Positions 35,363 through 46,192 of a stretch of 64,000 nucleotides of DNA are shown here, in pieces. Both the position numbers and the translations under genes were made by a program. Source of the DNA: Lumbricus rubellus (Eukaryota; Annelida; Clitellata; Crassiclitellata; Lumbricidae); contig OX243812.1 of NCBI GenBank assembly GCA_945859605.1, positions 46,203,657-46,267,656 of the forward strand, written 5' to 3'. The first letter of the stretch is position 1. The number at the start of each line of letters is the position of its first letter. The notes beneath the pieces are model-generated. The model had not been told where the DNA came from. It did not search any database and saw only the letters and a list, made by a program, of their open reading frames with translations.

Positions 35363-35872
35363 TGTAAGCTAATTTAATCAGTGCACGACGATTGTCGTAC
35401 AGCGACGCAGGTAGGACAGCTGCAAATTGGCGCGCGGCGTCTGAACAGGTGATTGTCTGGACAGTGCGTGATGTCTAGACGAGCGTACGTAGAGTGTACA
35501 AGGAGGGAGTGGAAGTGAAGAAGGAGTGTTGTGTGTTGAGAGCCGTTGAGATAGGCTGTAATAGTTGTTGTTGAGTTGTGATAGAGTAGACTGATGAAGG
35601 TAGTAGTCGTGTAGTTGTTATGATAACGCAAGTGTAGTCATTGTTGTGTTGTTGCTGATCGTTTTACTTTACATCGGATTTTGGAGTATAATAAGAAGAC
35701 TTAAACACGTCGTCGTTGTTGGTTACAAAACAGTGAAAGTCTGTAGATTCTTTACCTAGCCATTTAGCTAATGAAACAGTTATCTAGGGATAGGCCTATG
35801 CTACCACGAACTTATACAAAGAAGCTTCCGAAGAGACTGATAGGAGGAGGTGATCACAAGGAGGATATCACA
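35363..35872 (+). repeat. 3' LTR, 510 bp
   Basis: Same length as the 5' LTR and 506 of 510 identical by hand comparison. Followed by the target duplication ATGCC at 35873-35877. Confidence 0.95.
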
Positions 35873-35877
35873 ATGCC

Positions 35878-36848
35878 AATACATAATTATAGACCCTGAA
35901 TATTAAAGACACTGTATATAAGTACATAAATGCATTGCAGTTGTGAACAATAGACTATAGATTTAATTTGGATTCAATTTGGCATTCGGACGACGAAGCA
36001 CTTAGTGGGACCAATAATGTCTACAGGCTACATGTCTTCTTAATTCTATCTCAAAGTGTGTATCACTTTACTTCACAGTGCCATGCATGGCTAACAGTAA
36101 AAAATTAACGAGCAGATGCAATTGTTTCAACAGGCTATGAAGAGATAGAAATAGATAGGGAGAGATGGAGGATTGGGCAATACAATAAACAGGCACAGGA
36201 GGCTTAATTATCCGCCAGACAAAAAAATGAAAGAGCTCGATTTGTAGTGAGAAAGGCTCGAGGGGAAAACTAACACAGAGGTCTTTATTAAGCGTCAGTA
36301 TTTTTATTTCACGCGTCAGACTGGCGGCCGCGGGGATTATGACGAAACGGGTTGTTGCTTTACAAGTCTATCATGCACATGTCTAATTGTCTATACATAC
36401 AGCATTTTATCGTCTTATTGATATTTCATTTTTATTTCTATTCTATGACCTCAAAAGAGATTTTCAACAAAAGCAGAGACGCTCCGAAATTTCGATCCAT
36501 GGCTACATGCATGCAGACTCCTTAAACTGCATGGTCTCGTTGCTGCCAACTTGTGATTTTGCATTCCGAGACGCAAGCAGTCTCTCGATATTCCATTGCA
36601 TAACAATAATTCGTTGCACTGTCCTCGTCACTGTCAGCCTGTACAAAAATGTACATGTATCAAATTAACCTCAGATTGTTGTAGGATGTACAGTCTAGTG
36701 AAAAAATAATTGATAGTCAGATTATTTGAAGACAATAAATGGCCTATATTTATTAAAGTTACATTCATTAGGCCTAAACTCAACTTAAAGTAGAAAATGT
36801 TTATTAAATTCCTGTAATCTTCGAGAGTAACCAAGCTGCCACCAAATA
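35878..36848. other. No recognisable gene
   Basis: AT-rich unique sequence with short ORFs. Confidence 0.45.
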
Positions 36849-36849
36849 A

Positions 36850-36852
36850 TGG

Positions 36853-36925
<73 letters not shown>

Positions 36926-36942
36926 AATGATGATGATGATGA
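36850..36942. repeat. (GAT)n microsatellite
   Basis: About 30 GAT units with one TAA interruption; polyHis on the minus strand is an artefact. Confidence 0.95.
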
Positions 36943-37029
36943 ATTTCAATTGCTTTGGCTATGAAACCGATAGACATTCGACTTACTCTATGGAACGTCA
37001 TTTGCACTTCTCTATTTAAAATAATACTA

Positions 37030-38061
37030 CACCGTGTCCACGATAAAGTAGAACCCAAAATAAAGTGCCATAACTCGGTCAAAACTTGTAGGATTTGTCT
37101 GAAATTTTACACACAACAACGGTGGCCATATATACACGAGATCCTAAAGCCGACTTGAAATATTCGTGAGTTTGCCAAATTTATGAGCGTTTGAGATAGA
37201 GCACCGAAAAATGCAACTTTCCAACATGCAAAAGCTGAAATGAAGTAAAATGATTTATTAAATATTTTGTACACCGTAACTCCGCCCAATTTGACGTGGG
37301 TCAGTGAATTGTCGTAACATTTGGTTGAAAATAATGGTTTTGCTGAGTTCAGCGGTCACAGTTGATGTTCGAAGTGTCCGCCTTTAGCGCGCACACAGGC
37401 TCTGAGCCGCTGACGCCACTGATTGACAGCGCCGTCGATGATTCGTTGATCAAACCGGCTCTCTCAATTCCTTGATTAAAATCTTGTCCTCTGCGCTGAA
37501 AACCATTTTTTACAACCAGCTAGGCTACTGTTACGTAAAAAGGTCTCGTAGTGTGTCTGTTTCCGCAAATGTCGCTTATAAACAACAGCCTATGTATCCA
37601 CTGCGCTAACCAGAAAAATGACGTCATGCTATGCGTTTTACTGTTCGGTAACCTGGTTTGCCAAATTTATGAGCGTTTGAGATAGAGCACCGAACCACCC
37701 AATTTCAAAAGGGTATATCTTCGTAACCGTTTAATAAGATGTAATAAAATTTGCAGGGTATGGATGGAAAAGACTGAAGATCATGTGCTCCAAATTTAGT
37801 ACCTATAATACTGCAATTAACCAAGATATTTCACAAAGTTTAGGGCTCTACTTTAACGTTTGCATGTTGGAAAGTTGCATTTTTCGGTGCTCTATTTCAA
37901 ACGTTCATAAATTTGGCAAACTTACGAATATTTCAAATCGGCTTTAGGATCTTGTGTATATATGGCCACCGTTGTTGTGTGTAAAATTTCAGACAAATCC
38001 TACAAGTTTTGACCGAGTTATGGCAATTTATTTTGGGTTCTACTTTATCGTGGACACAGTG
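37030..38061. mobile_element. Tc1/mariner element with ~200-bp inverted repeats
   Basis: The ends CACCGTGTCCACGATAAAGT (left) and its near-reverse complement (right, CACTGTG...) are flanked by TA on both sides (37028-37029, 38062-38063). The arms 37030-37233 and 37858-38061 are about 95 percent identical by eye. A third copy of the arm segment TTTGCCAAATTTATGAGCGT lies at 37657, in direct orientation to the left arm. The interior retains only the C-terminus of a transposase. Confidence 0.9.
37356..37448 (-). pseudogene. Mariner transposase C-terminal fragment
   Basis: A 30-codon minus-strand frame ending QRLRACVRAKGGHFEHQL-stop, the characteristic R-L-x-x-C-V-x-x-x-G-G-H-F-E-H ending of mariner transposases. 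The catalytic D,D,D region is missing. Confidence 0.8.
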
Positions 38062-38063
38062 TA

Positions 38064-39033
38064 TAAATTATAGGCCTAAGTAGATCTATGTGAAACAGAA
38101 GAAAGACACCATAATAGACTTGTCGTGTCTGATTGGCTCTCACTCTTCACGTACTATTTTACTCTGAACCAGGTATTTACAATCGTCTGTGAAAGTATTC
38201 TTTGTTTTTAGGATGAAATTTGTTCCATCTGTAGGCTACGTTTACTATATTAAGTGTAAATGAATCAATCATCCAGTGAACAGTTGGAACCGTCTAGTCA
38301 GTTAATTATATACACGGGTTTCTGATCATTAATTAGTCTGTGAAGAAGACAGCGTTTACGTCTATGATATGAATAATAGGTTTACGCGTGAACTCCGAAC
38401 ATTTGCTTGGAGGCCAAAGACCGTATATATATAGGCCTATAGATCTACATGTATATCAGAAGCATATGAGCGCCCGCCCACCACTGAGAGCGTCAACGGT
38501 ATTATAGCGGCGCTGTCGAAAGATACACTCAAAGAAATCTAGATTATAGTCTAAGCGGCTTGATACACCTGTACTTTGGTATACTGAGTTTTATAAGCTT
38601 ACTCATATAATTATAGTCATGAACACCTTTAATACGCCAAAGGTGCAGAACACCAGCTAAATGATATAGGTCTACAAAAATGAGAAAATGGAAACACAGA
38701 GCATTAATAATAGACCTAAATCACCGCATGATATCATATCACTATCTTCAGTGTATACATGTCATCAGACTTATTATACACAATTGAGCAATTGCATGGT
38801 CTCCAATTCTCTATGTAATTATATTCAGATTACCAGTTTTATCTTTCAACATAATTCATATAGACGCCAAAGTTCTAGACCAAAGCTGTAGGATATACAG
38901 GTACAAGTCCGTGGGTTAATGCACGCACGTGCATAGTACTGCATCCACGCATTCAGGCAAATATGTAGGCCTATGCATATACAGCTTTAAACACATATGC
39001 TAAAGATAATGTATAAATAGTCTATGTCGACTA
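38064..39033. other. No recognisable gene
   Basis: Spacer between two mariner elements. Three TAGGCCTA octamers (38071, 38432, 38966). Confidence 0.5.
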
Positions 39034-40060
39034 CAGGGTGGCGCAGAAAAAACCGGACTATTAGTTTTCGCAATTGCATCGCTTGAATAACCAAAGTAAT
39101 TATCACTTTAAAACTACCATTAGACAGAATTGACACAGAAAAATGAGAGCGCTACATAAAATAAAACTGACATCAAGTATTCTATGGCGTTAACTATTCT
39201 TTGTACCGTCATGGCGAAGCGTCTGCTGACAATTGATGATAAATCGTTAATTCGTGCGTTAAGACTCGAAAAAGGATGGGGTTCGCTTCGAATGGTTAGA
39301 GAATTCCCACAACGACAATGGAAGCGAAGTACGTTGAATGATTTGATTAAAAAGATCGACGAAACTGGCGACACTAAAAGAAAGCAGGGTAGCGGTCGAC
39401 CGCGATCGGTTCGTACGGCTGATAACGTAGCGAAGGTCGAGGAACTGATTTCAAGTCAAGAAGACCAACCGGGAACAAGCAAATCTCCGAGAGAAATTGA
39501 ACGTCAAACTGGTAGGCTATATCTCGTAGAACTGTTCAGCGTATTACTGCCAGACATTATAGCTCACTCTGGTGACAATTTCCCTTTCCAACAGGATGGA
39601 GCACCTGCTCATCGTAAAAGAAAAACAGTTGCTTTTCTCACTGCTCACGTTCCAGACTTTATTGAACCAAAACATTGGCCACCGAACAGTCCGGACTTGA
39701 ATCCCGTAGACTATTCGATCTGGGGAATGCTTCAGCAGCTTTCTACAGGCAGAGAATTCGAGATATTGAACATTTGAAAGAAGTTCGGACCGCATGCTGG
39801 GACGAAATCAGCGAGGACACTATCAACCGGGCTATTGGCCAGTTTCGCATGCGATTATCATTGGTTATCGCAGCAAACGGAGGACATCACTTTGACATAA
39901 ATTTCTTACGCATTCAGAAAACTCTGAAATTTTACAGTTCATTCAATGTTAGGCTATATTAAATGCCAAACCAATGCCATTTTTTCTGTGTCATTTCTGC
40001 AGTCTAATGATAGTTTAAGGCAATAATTACTAATAGTCCGGTTTTTTCTGCGCCACCCTG
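39034..40060 (+). mobile_element. Tc1/mariner element with decayed transposase
   Basis: Perfect 30-bp terminal inverted repeats starting CAGGGTGGCGCAGAAAAAAC, flanked by TA (39032-39033 and 40061-40062). The interior carries a transposase with an internal deletion and a frameshift. Perfect TIRs beside a broken gene suggest recent mobilisation by a related enzyme, or simple recent decay. Confidence 0.95.
39184..39962 (+). pseudogene. Mariner-type transposase, deleted and frameshifted
   Basis: The N-terminal helix-turn-helix region is intact (LIKKIDETGDTKRKQGSGRPRS, typical of the family). After SPREIERQTGR the frame jumps to HSGDNFPFQQDGAPAHR and then WPPNSPDLNPVDYSIWG, so the segment holding the first catalytic Asp is missing, while the second and third acids (QQDGAPAH, SPDLNPVDY) remain. 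Around 39735-39742 the frame shifts; homology continues in the next frame as RDIEHLKEVR and ends ANGGHHFDINFL. The first ATG (39184) or the second (39211) could be the original start. Not functional. Confidence 0.9.
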
Positions 40061-40062
40061 TA

Positions 40063-41220
40063 CATAAATTGCGATGGCTTGAGTGAATCATGTATACTGC
40101 AATTAACTGACTACGATGATTTTACGCATGAGATCATGTCTATGTATAATTGTATATATGTTCTGCAGCTTCATAAGTAAATACACTTAACGACAAAATC
40201 GATGTTTATATCGAACCACCACGCATTCAGATCATTCTGATCGGGAATCATGAGTTATCTCTTTCGTATAGCTGATCGACAACATTTCCCTCTAAATATT
40301 TGCATTGATCTGCCATGATAGGCCTATGGCGTCTTTTCTGACCCACCGGTCCTTCAGTGCAGTGCAGTGCAGTGCAGTGGGGTAGAGCACGGATTTCGAA
40401 TAGTGTAAGATTGGTTAAAAAGGGAAAGTAAAAAGCATGACGTGCATGTTCAAAACGTCGACAATTCCTGGTTAAGAAATTGTGCATCTCTGAGGTCAGA
40501 TATTGAGAGACTGATTTTAGCAATGCGAATGCTTTAACATAGCGGCTATGATTATACAGTCCATGATCACCTTTAGATCTACTAGGCTACACATCAGCAG
40601 GTGAAAAAAGATCAATGATGATGCGCCAGAAATGACGATTAGTTTATGTCGAATGTTTTTTCACGATTCAGCAAACGTCTTCTTGAAACTGTTTGCAATA
40701 TTATCTGAAACTATAATGAGAAGAATAGTGAGTTGGTTAAAATGAAGCAGTGCAGTCTTTTCCAAGCACTGACTTCGTGTTTCAGTCCAGCAGTTTTTTT
40801 TCTGGTTATAACTTGATCCGAACGCTGTCTGATTCTGTTACCTCCGATATATTTATAAACAACTCAACCAGGTGCACGATGCACAGCAAATCAGTTTATC
40901 TTTAGCCTTATAAATTCTCTCTCACAGAATGAGTTTCCAATACATTTCTGGAATCCTTTTTTCCTTCAGAGACTCGACTCGTGTTTCAAAGAGACCTTTG
41001 TGCTTCCAAAACGCATCCTCGCTACAATGTATATAGTCTATACATATTTATAGATGCATAAGTTTGATGCACATCACAGAAGCAGGCACATCAGCATCCA
41101 CATGCACACCGTCATATATATAAACAAACATGCAGCTGTTTTGTAATGCGCCCTTGAAACATCATGGCACATGTGTGATACGGCGCCATATTAATTGTCG
41201 TAATTATTATTATTAATGCA
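40063..41220. other. No recognisable gene
   Basis: Unique sequence; a small (CAGTG)n pentamer run at 40358-40381. Confidence 0.45.
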
Positions 41221-41226
41221 CACGCT

Positions 41227-41654
41227 CGTAGGCGATATATAAACATTGTACATGTAGGCCTACACGCGGGTGTTTACAGACAGACGCACACATATATAGA
41301 TATTATATTATACCACGTGACTCCACGAGAAATTCTTGTGGATAACCATTGTGTCGTGTGCCTACACTAACATTCATATGTGTAATCTATTGTTGTGTAA
41401 TCTATTGTTGTGTAATCTATTGTTGTTTTGACAATTATTAGATCGATAACAAACGACGAACCTATACAATATATAATATAATTATATGTGCTGCCGACGA
41501 ACAGCAATTTGCTGTTTATGTTTCATTAATAGCCGCGACAGACTTAGGCGATATATAAACATTGTACTGTACATATACACTACACGCGGGTGGCACATTG
41601 TGTGATACGGCGCCATATTTTCGTGCACACCTGACTCCACGATAGAGAAAATTC
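41227..41654 (+). repeat. Diverged direct duplication (41227-41345 / 41546-41654)
   Basis: Both copies contain TAGGCGATATATAAACATTG, ACACGCGGGTG and GACTCCACGA. The word GTGATACGGCGCCATATT occurs at 41175 and 41598. Between the copies, TGTGTAATCTATTGTTG repeats three times. Confidence 0.7.
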
Positions 41655-41684
41655 ATATACACAGAGAGATACACAGACATATAC

Positions 41685-41738
<54 letters not shown>

Positions 41739-42196
41739 GGTGTGCATGTGGATGCTGATGTTCCTGGTAAGCTTATAATAATTATTTGTGCGTCTGTCTG
41801 TCGTCGTCCATGGGAAGCACGTTCAACGCTACTTAAGCCGCATGCCTTGATAAATGCATCTGATGAGTTTCCACTTATATCAGGAGCTAGTCGTTTGAGA
41901 TTACTATTGCATAGATGCATACGATCAAAAGGAAATAATATACGGTATTATTGTGTTTTGCCCTGAGATACCTATATGACCTTTGATGACCCGTCGGAAA
42001 TTAAAAAGTATCCCGTTAATAAAATATCCGAGACGGCCATGGCCGCGAAAGGGAAGAAGGTCATGACGTTAAGGCGTTGGATTTTGAAAAAGTTAGCTGG
42101 TCTCTGTCTGTCTGTCTGTCTCTCTCTGTATATGTCTGTCTGTCTCTCTCTCTGTATATGTCTGTGTATCTCTCTGTGTATATGAATTTTCTCTAT
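41642..42196. repeat. Inverted repeat with GACA/GA-rich arms (~98 bp)
   Basis: 41642-41739 and ~42099-42196 are reverse complements. The outer unique part (ATAGAGAAAATTCATATACA and following) is perfectly matched and the inner part is (GA)n and (GACA)n of differing length. The ~360-bp core encodes nothing recognised. May be a small foldback element. Confidence 0.75.
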
Positions 42197-42199
42197 TTC

Positions 42200-43214
42200 T
42201 CTGTCTCTTTTTTCTCTCTCATCACCGTTTAATTATAAAAGAAAGACAGCGTCTCAACTAGGCCTATGAGATTAAAAACCATATCGCAACTATTAATTGG
42301 GTGCAGAGTCTCAACATTGCAGAGAGACAGAGGGCTATAGATTTGTGTGAGTATGCCGTACAGTATTTCACGCACTTCGTTTGCTGCCAACCCTTCGCAG
42401 CCAAGTCATGAAGACTAAACGAGTAAACGACATCATCATGCAAATGTAAACAAATTATTGTTTCAACTCTTTATGTGTATTTATATTTATTATTGTTCAT
42501 GTGCTACATTCACTGCCATAATGACAATAATTCGTCATTAGGCCTATATCAATGAAAATCTCAGGTTTATGTTAAAAAATGTCAATGTAAAGCCTACTCA
42601 TATATTTTTCACTATACCACCTAGTATGCTAGAAAGGCGTAGGTACTTGGAGCTGAATGTTCGACACAACTGCTGCAGACTGCATGGGTCGCTATTGTAC
42701 CAAGTATTCCAGTGCTTCCAGTACTTTATCTTAGTATGATGAACAGCATAGTGGTTTGATAGCAGGTTATAACATTTATTATTACTGATTCTCATGCTTT
42801 GAGTTGGAGCATAATCTCTCAGGTGTGAGATATTAAAGCATTTCAGAAGCTACTCCAAAGTTTTGCTTCCAGTGTAATTAGTCTGAATGATTGCTGCAGG
42901 TTCACGGATTGGATTCAGTTTAGTCTCGCCATCTGTCGAATGCGAAGGTAACAACATCAGTGACTGGCGATTGAAATTGCGTTTTTCATTGCTTGAAAGT
43001 TGAAACTGATACAAGCAAGTGTTCCCATCTCACAGGTTCGAGAGACCAACAGAGACCCACTGTCGCTTGACTGAAACTGGTCTAGGCCTACCAATTAAAG
43101 TCCAGTAAAAATATTTTTCGTTTGCAGCGCTAAGTATAATTATAAGTCGACATTTTCTTAACGACTTTCCAGAATTTAACTTGTTGGCTACGATGCAAAG
43201 CAGCCAGCAAGACG
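42200..43214. other. No recognisable gene
   Basis: Unique sequence with three TAGGCCTA octamers (42259, 42539, 43083). Confidence 0.45.
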
Positions 43215-43450
43215 CACATAATTTTTGTTTGTTTGCATGTGCACTTGTTATAGCGACCCTTCAAGCTCACTACTCAGAGGCACTCCCGACTGCAGCGCGG
43301 ACACTGCATCGGAGTTTCACGCCGAAGCGCTGAGCAATTGCGAGTGAAGGACTTGCCCGAGGTCACTATACGCGGCGACTTGTGGTGGATTCGAGCCTGC
43401 AACCCTCCAACTGCAAGGCAACAAACATACCCACTACACCACCACGCCCC
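43215..43450 (-). mobile_element. tRNA-derived SINE
   Basis: On the minus strand the head begins GGGGCGTGGTGGTGTAGTGG and contains an A box (TGGTGTAGTGG, 43431-43441) and a B box (GGCTCGAATCC, 43387-43397), spaced as in a pol III promoter. Downstream the body has TGACCTCGGGCAAGTCCTTC, which resembles the conserved 3' part of MIR/L2-type SINEs, and it ends in a CAAA-rich tail. The tail boundary is approximate, and no clear target duplication was found. Confidence 0.65.
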
Positions 43451-43854
43451 ACAATTTGTGCTAGTGTTCATTTTACTATATTTGAAGGCTGAGTCAAACT
43501 ATATTAAGTCAGCGGTCATAGAACCCACGTCCTATAGATTGCTCTTCAAAAATTCACTCCCAGCAGATAAAACGTTTTATGACTTTGATGTCCTTATTTT
43601 GGTTCGACCCGTGCAAGCACCGCTTTTATGCATATGCCATTGGACTATTTTACTTGAAAGCCAATGCAGTATTATGCAGTTGTCATAGTATACATTGTCG
43701 CGACATTAGCAGAATTGCTCATATCATGAAATTGATTATAATCAGTAACTTTTCAAATTATTCATAGGGCCTATATATGATTTGTGTAAGAAAATATAAT
43801 GCCTATAATTTAATCGATCAATTCACGGTTGTCCAAATCTAAGAGAGTCTAAGA

Positions 43855-44015
43855 GACTCGACCACGAAGGAGTCGAAGAAGCCAGATGGTGGATGCTGCA
43901 GACGCATGGCTTCTTCTGAAGCAATTATGAATCAATTCGAGAAACTGTTGTCAGTGCATGGATTCTTCTTTTATACATGCGTCTTTTTCTGTAAAAATAA
44001 ATCATGAGACACTTA
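43855..44015. repeat. Dispersed repeat, pair with 47795-47945
   Basis: GAAACTGTTGTCAG followed by a TTCTTCTTTTTAT-like run and CTTTYTTC-GTAAAAA occurs in the same order at 47890-47935. Moderate identity; element type unknown. Confidence 0.45.
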
Positions 44016-44019
44016 TACA

Positions 44020-44574
44020 TACATCCAAATTACCAAGATGCAATAACATCGTCCTCTATACGGTCCCTTTGTCATTTCCTTGTCAGTTGCATGCGTCCAT
44101 TGGCTTCCAAGCAATGATACGGTCCTATAAATTATATAAAAATTATGGTTGCAATAATAAATTCAAATTTTACCATTGCGTTATATAATTTAAACTTAAG
44201 CAAAGGGCAACAACTGTTCACAAAGGCTGATGTCCAGATATGCCAAGTAAGATATCATTGCAGAGAGACAATGCCCTCTATAGTCGGATATCTGCAGCTC
44301 TTTGCCGACCCATGCAGCCGTGTCTCTGAGTTCTGTGACATGCAGCTGCAGGCATTTTAGTTCTGCAGTGGCGCCAGCGATGTAGCCATCCGCTTATTTC
44401 ATTTGAAGGATATTATTATCTTCGTACAGAGTATAAATAGACCGGGAAACAATCATGAGAAGTATACCGCAGAAGTTGTTGTTCCTTTTATGGGTATAGG
44501 CTACGCTGCATGAGGCACGAGACTTTTATCGCCGGTTCCTGTAATATGCTTTAAGTTTATTCTCTGGAAGTGTA
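44020..44574. other. No recognisable gene
   Basis: AT-rich unique sequence. Confidence 0.45.
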
Positions 44575-44854
44575 CAGGGTGCGCCAAAAAAGACCCCTAG
44601 GTTTTTGCCGAGATATTGGCCAGAAGTAAGAATTTTGAAATGAAATTTTAAATTCTTAAAGACAATTCACATTTACACATGATGGCCAGATTTCATCAAA
44701 ATATTTGAAACAGAACAAAAGTTATACCACTTTTAGAGAGGCCACTCACAGTTTTTTGACGATTCAAAAACGTGCAAAATTTCATTTCGAAATTCTTACA
44801 TTTGGCCAAAATATTGGCAAAAAACCTAGAGGTGTCTTTTTTTGGCGCACCCTG
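44575..44854. mobile_element. Mariner-type MITE, 280 bp
   Basis: Inverted arms of ~80 bp beginning CAGGGTGCGCCAAAAAAG at both ends (about 85 percent identical by eye). The left flank is TA and the right flank is CA, probably a mutated TA. No coding content. The CAGGGTG start resembles the mariner at 39034 but the family is different. Confidence 0.8.
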
Positions 44855-45129
44855 CATATCTGCAACATAGACAATACAATAGACCAACAATACAATACAA
44901 TGCAATAGACCGTTGTTCTGTGGCTGCGTTTTCATCAAATCCTTTCGCCGTAAAGCAACAATTTACGATGGCAACATGGAACCAGTGATTGGATTCTATG
45001 ATGACATTTTCCAGCATTATTGCTTTTGCACACGATGCCTTCTCTTATACATGTATGCCTACCATGTTCCATTTGTTGCACGCGGTTTCTGGAAATCGGC
45101 ATTCCTATGATTGTCATTCACCATGTCTA

Positions 45130-45215
45130 TCAATACTGAACGTGTGCTTAAGTGCACGTGCACTTGAGTGCACGCATTTTGAAGTGCACGTGGGCTCAAG
45201 CGCACTTGTACTCAA
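45130..45215. repeat. GTGCAC/CACGTG-rich cluster
   Basis: Five or so AAGTGCAC-like words in 85 bp, including AAGTGCACGTGCACTT, a perfect 16-bp palindrome, and two CACGTG boxes. Could be a degenerate tandem repeat or an E-box cluster. Confidence 0.5.
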
Positions 45216-45349
45216 AGTTTTTGACGTACGGATTGTGAATCACAGCGTCCTGTACATTGTTGTGTACATATTTAGACACACGCCGAGTCTTTGCCGACAT
45301 TGCAGAGGCATCGATGTCGCGGGGTATTCTATACCACTAAAGATATATC

Positions 45350-46184
45350 CAGTGGCGTAGCAATAGGGCGTGCAACCTGTGCAGTGCACGAGGGCCCCCG
45401 GCTGTCAAGGGCCCCCGGGGTCAGAGTCAATTTTTACTTTAAGGATATTCAGAATGTATTTAAGCCTGAATATACGGCGTACACACCCAGTAATTTTTTG
45501 GGTTTCAGCCGGAATGTCCAAACAACTGATTTGCGATGTTTCCCGCGTGAAAAGGTCTATATTAGGCTACCTTATTACACATATCTTTACTCTTTGCAGT
45601 ATTTGGCCGGAAGTAGTTGTGCTGACGTATAAACATAATATTATTGTGTCATGGTCTACGCGTCTACGCAGACGCGTTTAAAATTTATTTTGTTTGCACA
45701 ACAGAAGGCGCACAAACGAGCATATCGGATTTAAATCCCCGTACCGGTATAGGTATTAGCCGTAGACTTGATTGAGTCATTTTACACTTGCCAAATTCGT
45801 TACATTTCCCTGCTCTTTTAATCAACAAACTCAACAGCTTGGATGGTTTAAGTAGGGCCTATGGGTGATTGATGATTAATACTTCAGGGGATGAAGCAAT
45901 TTTTGTGATTGCTTCTGTATAGTATTCTAGTTAAATTTTACTCTGCTGATATGGAGAAGAATATGTTTCATTAGGCCTAGATAAATAAATTATAACTGGT
46001 TAACATAATAAAAAATGTGGCTAGTTTATTTTAATTTAACTTTGGTCTGAAATATGCAGATTTCTTAAGGAACCAGACGTTTTGCACAGCTTTGTTGTTT
46101 GAAATCGAATGGGGTTTCAAGCATTTAAGGGGCCCACCACCTAAGCTCTGCACATGGGCCCCCCAAGACCTTGCTACGCCACTG
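45350..46184. mobile_element. hAT-type non-autonomous element, TIR CAGTGGCGTAGCA
   Basis: Ends CAGTGGCGTAGCA and its reverse complement TGCTACGCCACTG, flanked by the exact 8-bp repeat GATATATC (45342-45349, 46185-46192). 835 bp, no transposase. GGGCCCCC blocks lie near both ends, as in the 22801-24327 element, so the two belong to related families. Confidence 0.95.
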
Positions 46185-46192
46185 GATATATC

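Larger units (their letters stand above)
30644..35872 (+). mobile_element. Internally deleted Ty3/gypsy LTR retrotransposon with Gmr1-like domain order
   Basis: Two 510-bp LTRs (TG...CA) flank gag, protease, an integrase C-terminal tail, RT fragments and RNase H, in that order. The target duplication ATGCC lies at 30639-30643 and 35873-35877. The LTRs differ at only 4 of 510 positions as I compared them, so insertion was recent. In ordinary Ty3/gypsy elements integrase follows RNase H. Here the integrase tail precedes RT, and the pol frame ends right after RNase H. That order is known from Gmr1-like elements, first described in cod. The integrase catalytic core and most of RT are missing, so movement must have relied on enzymes in trans. 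Confidence 0.9.
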
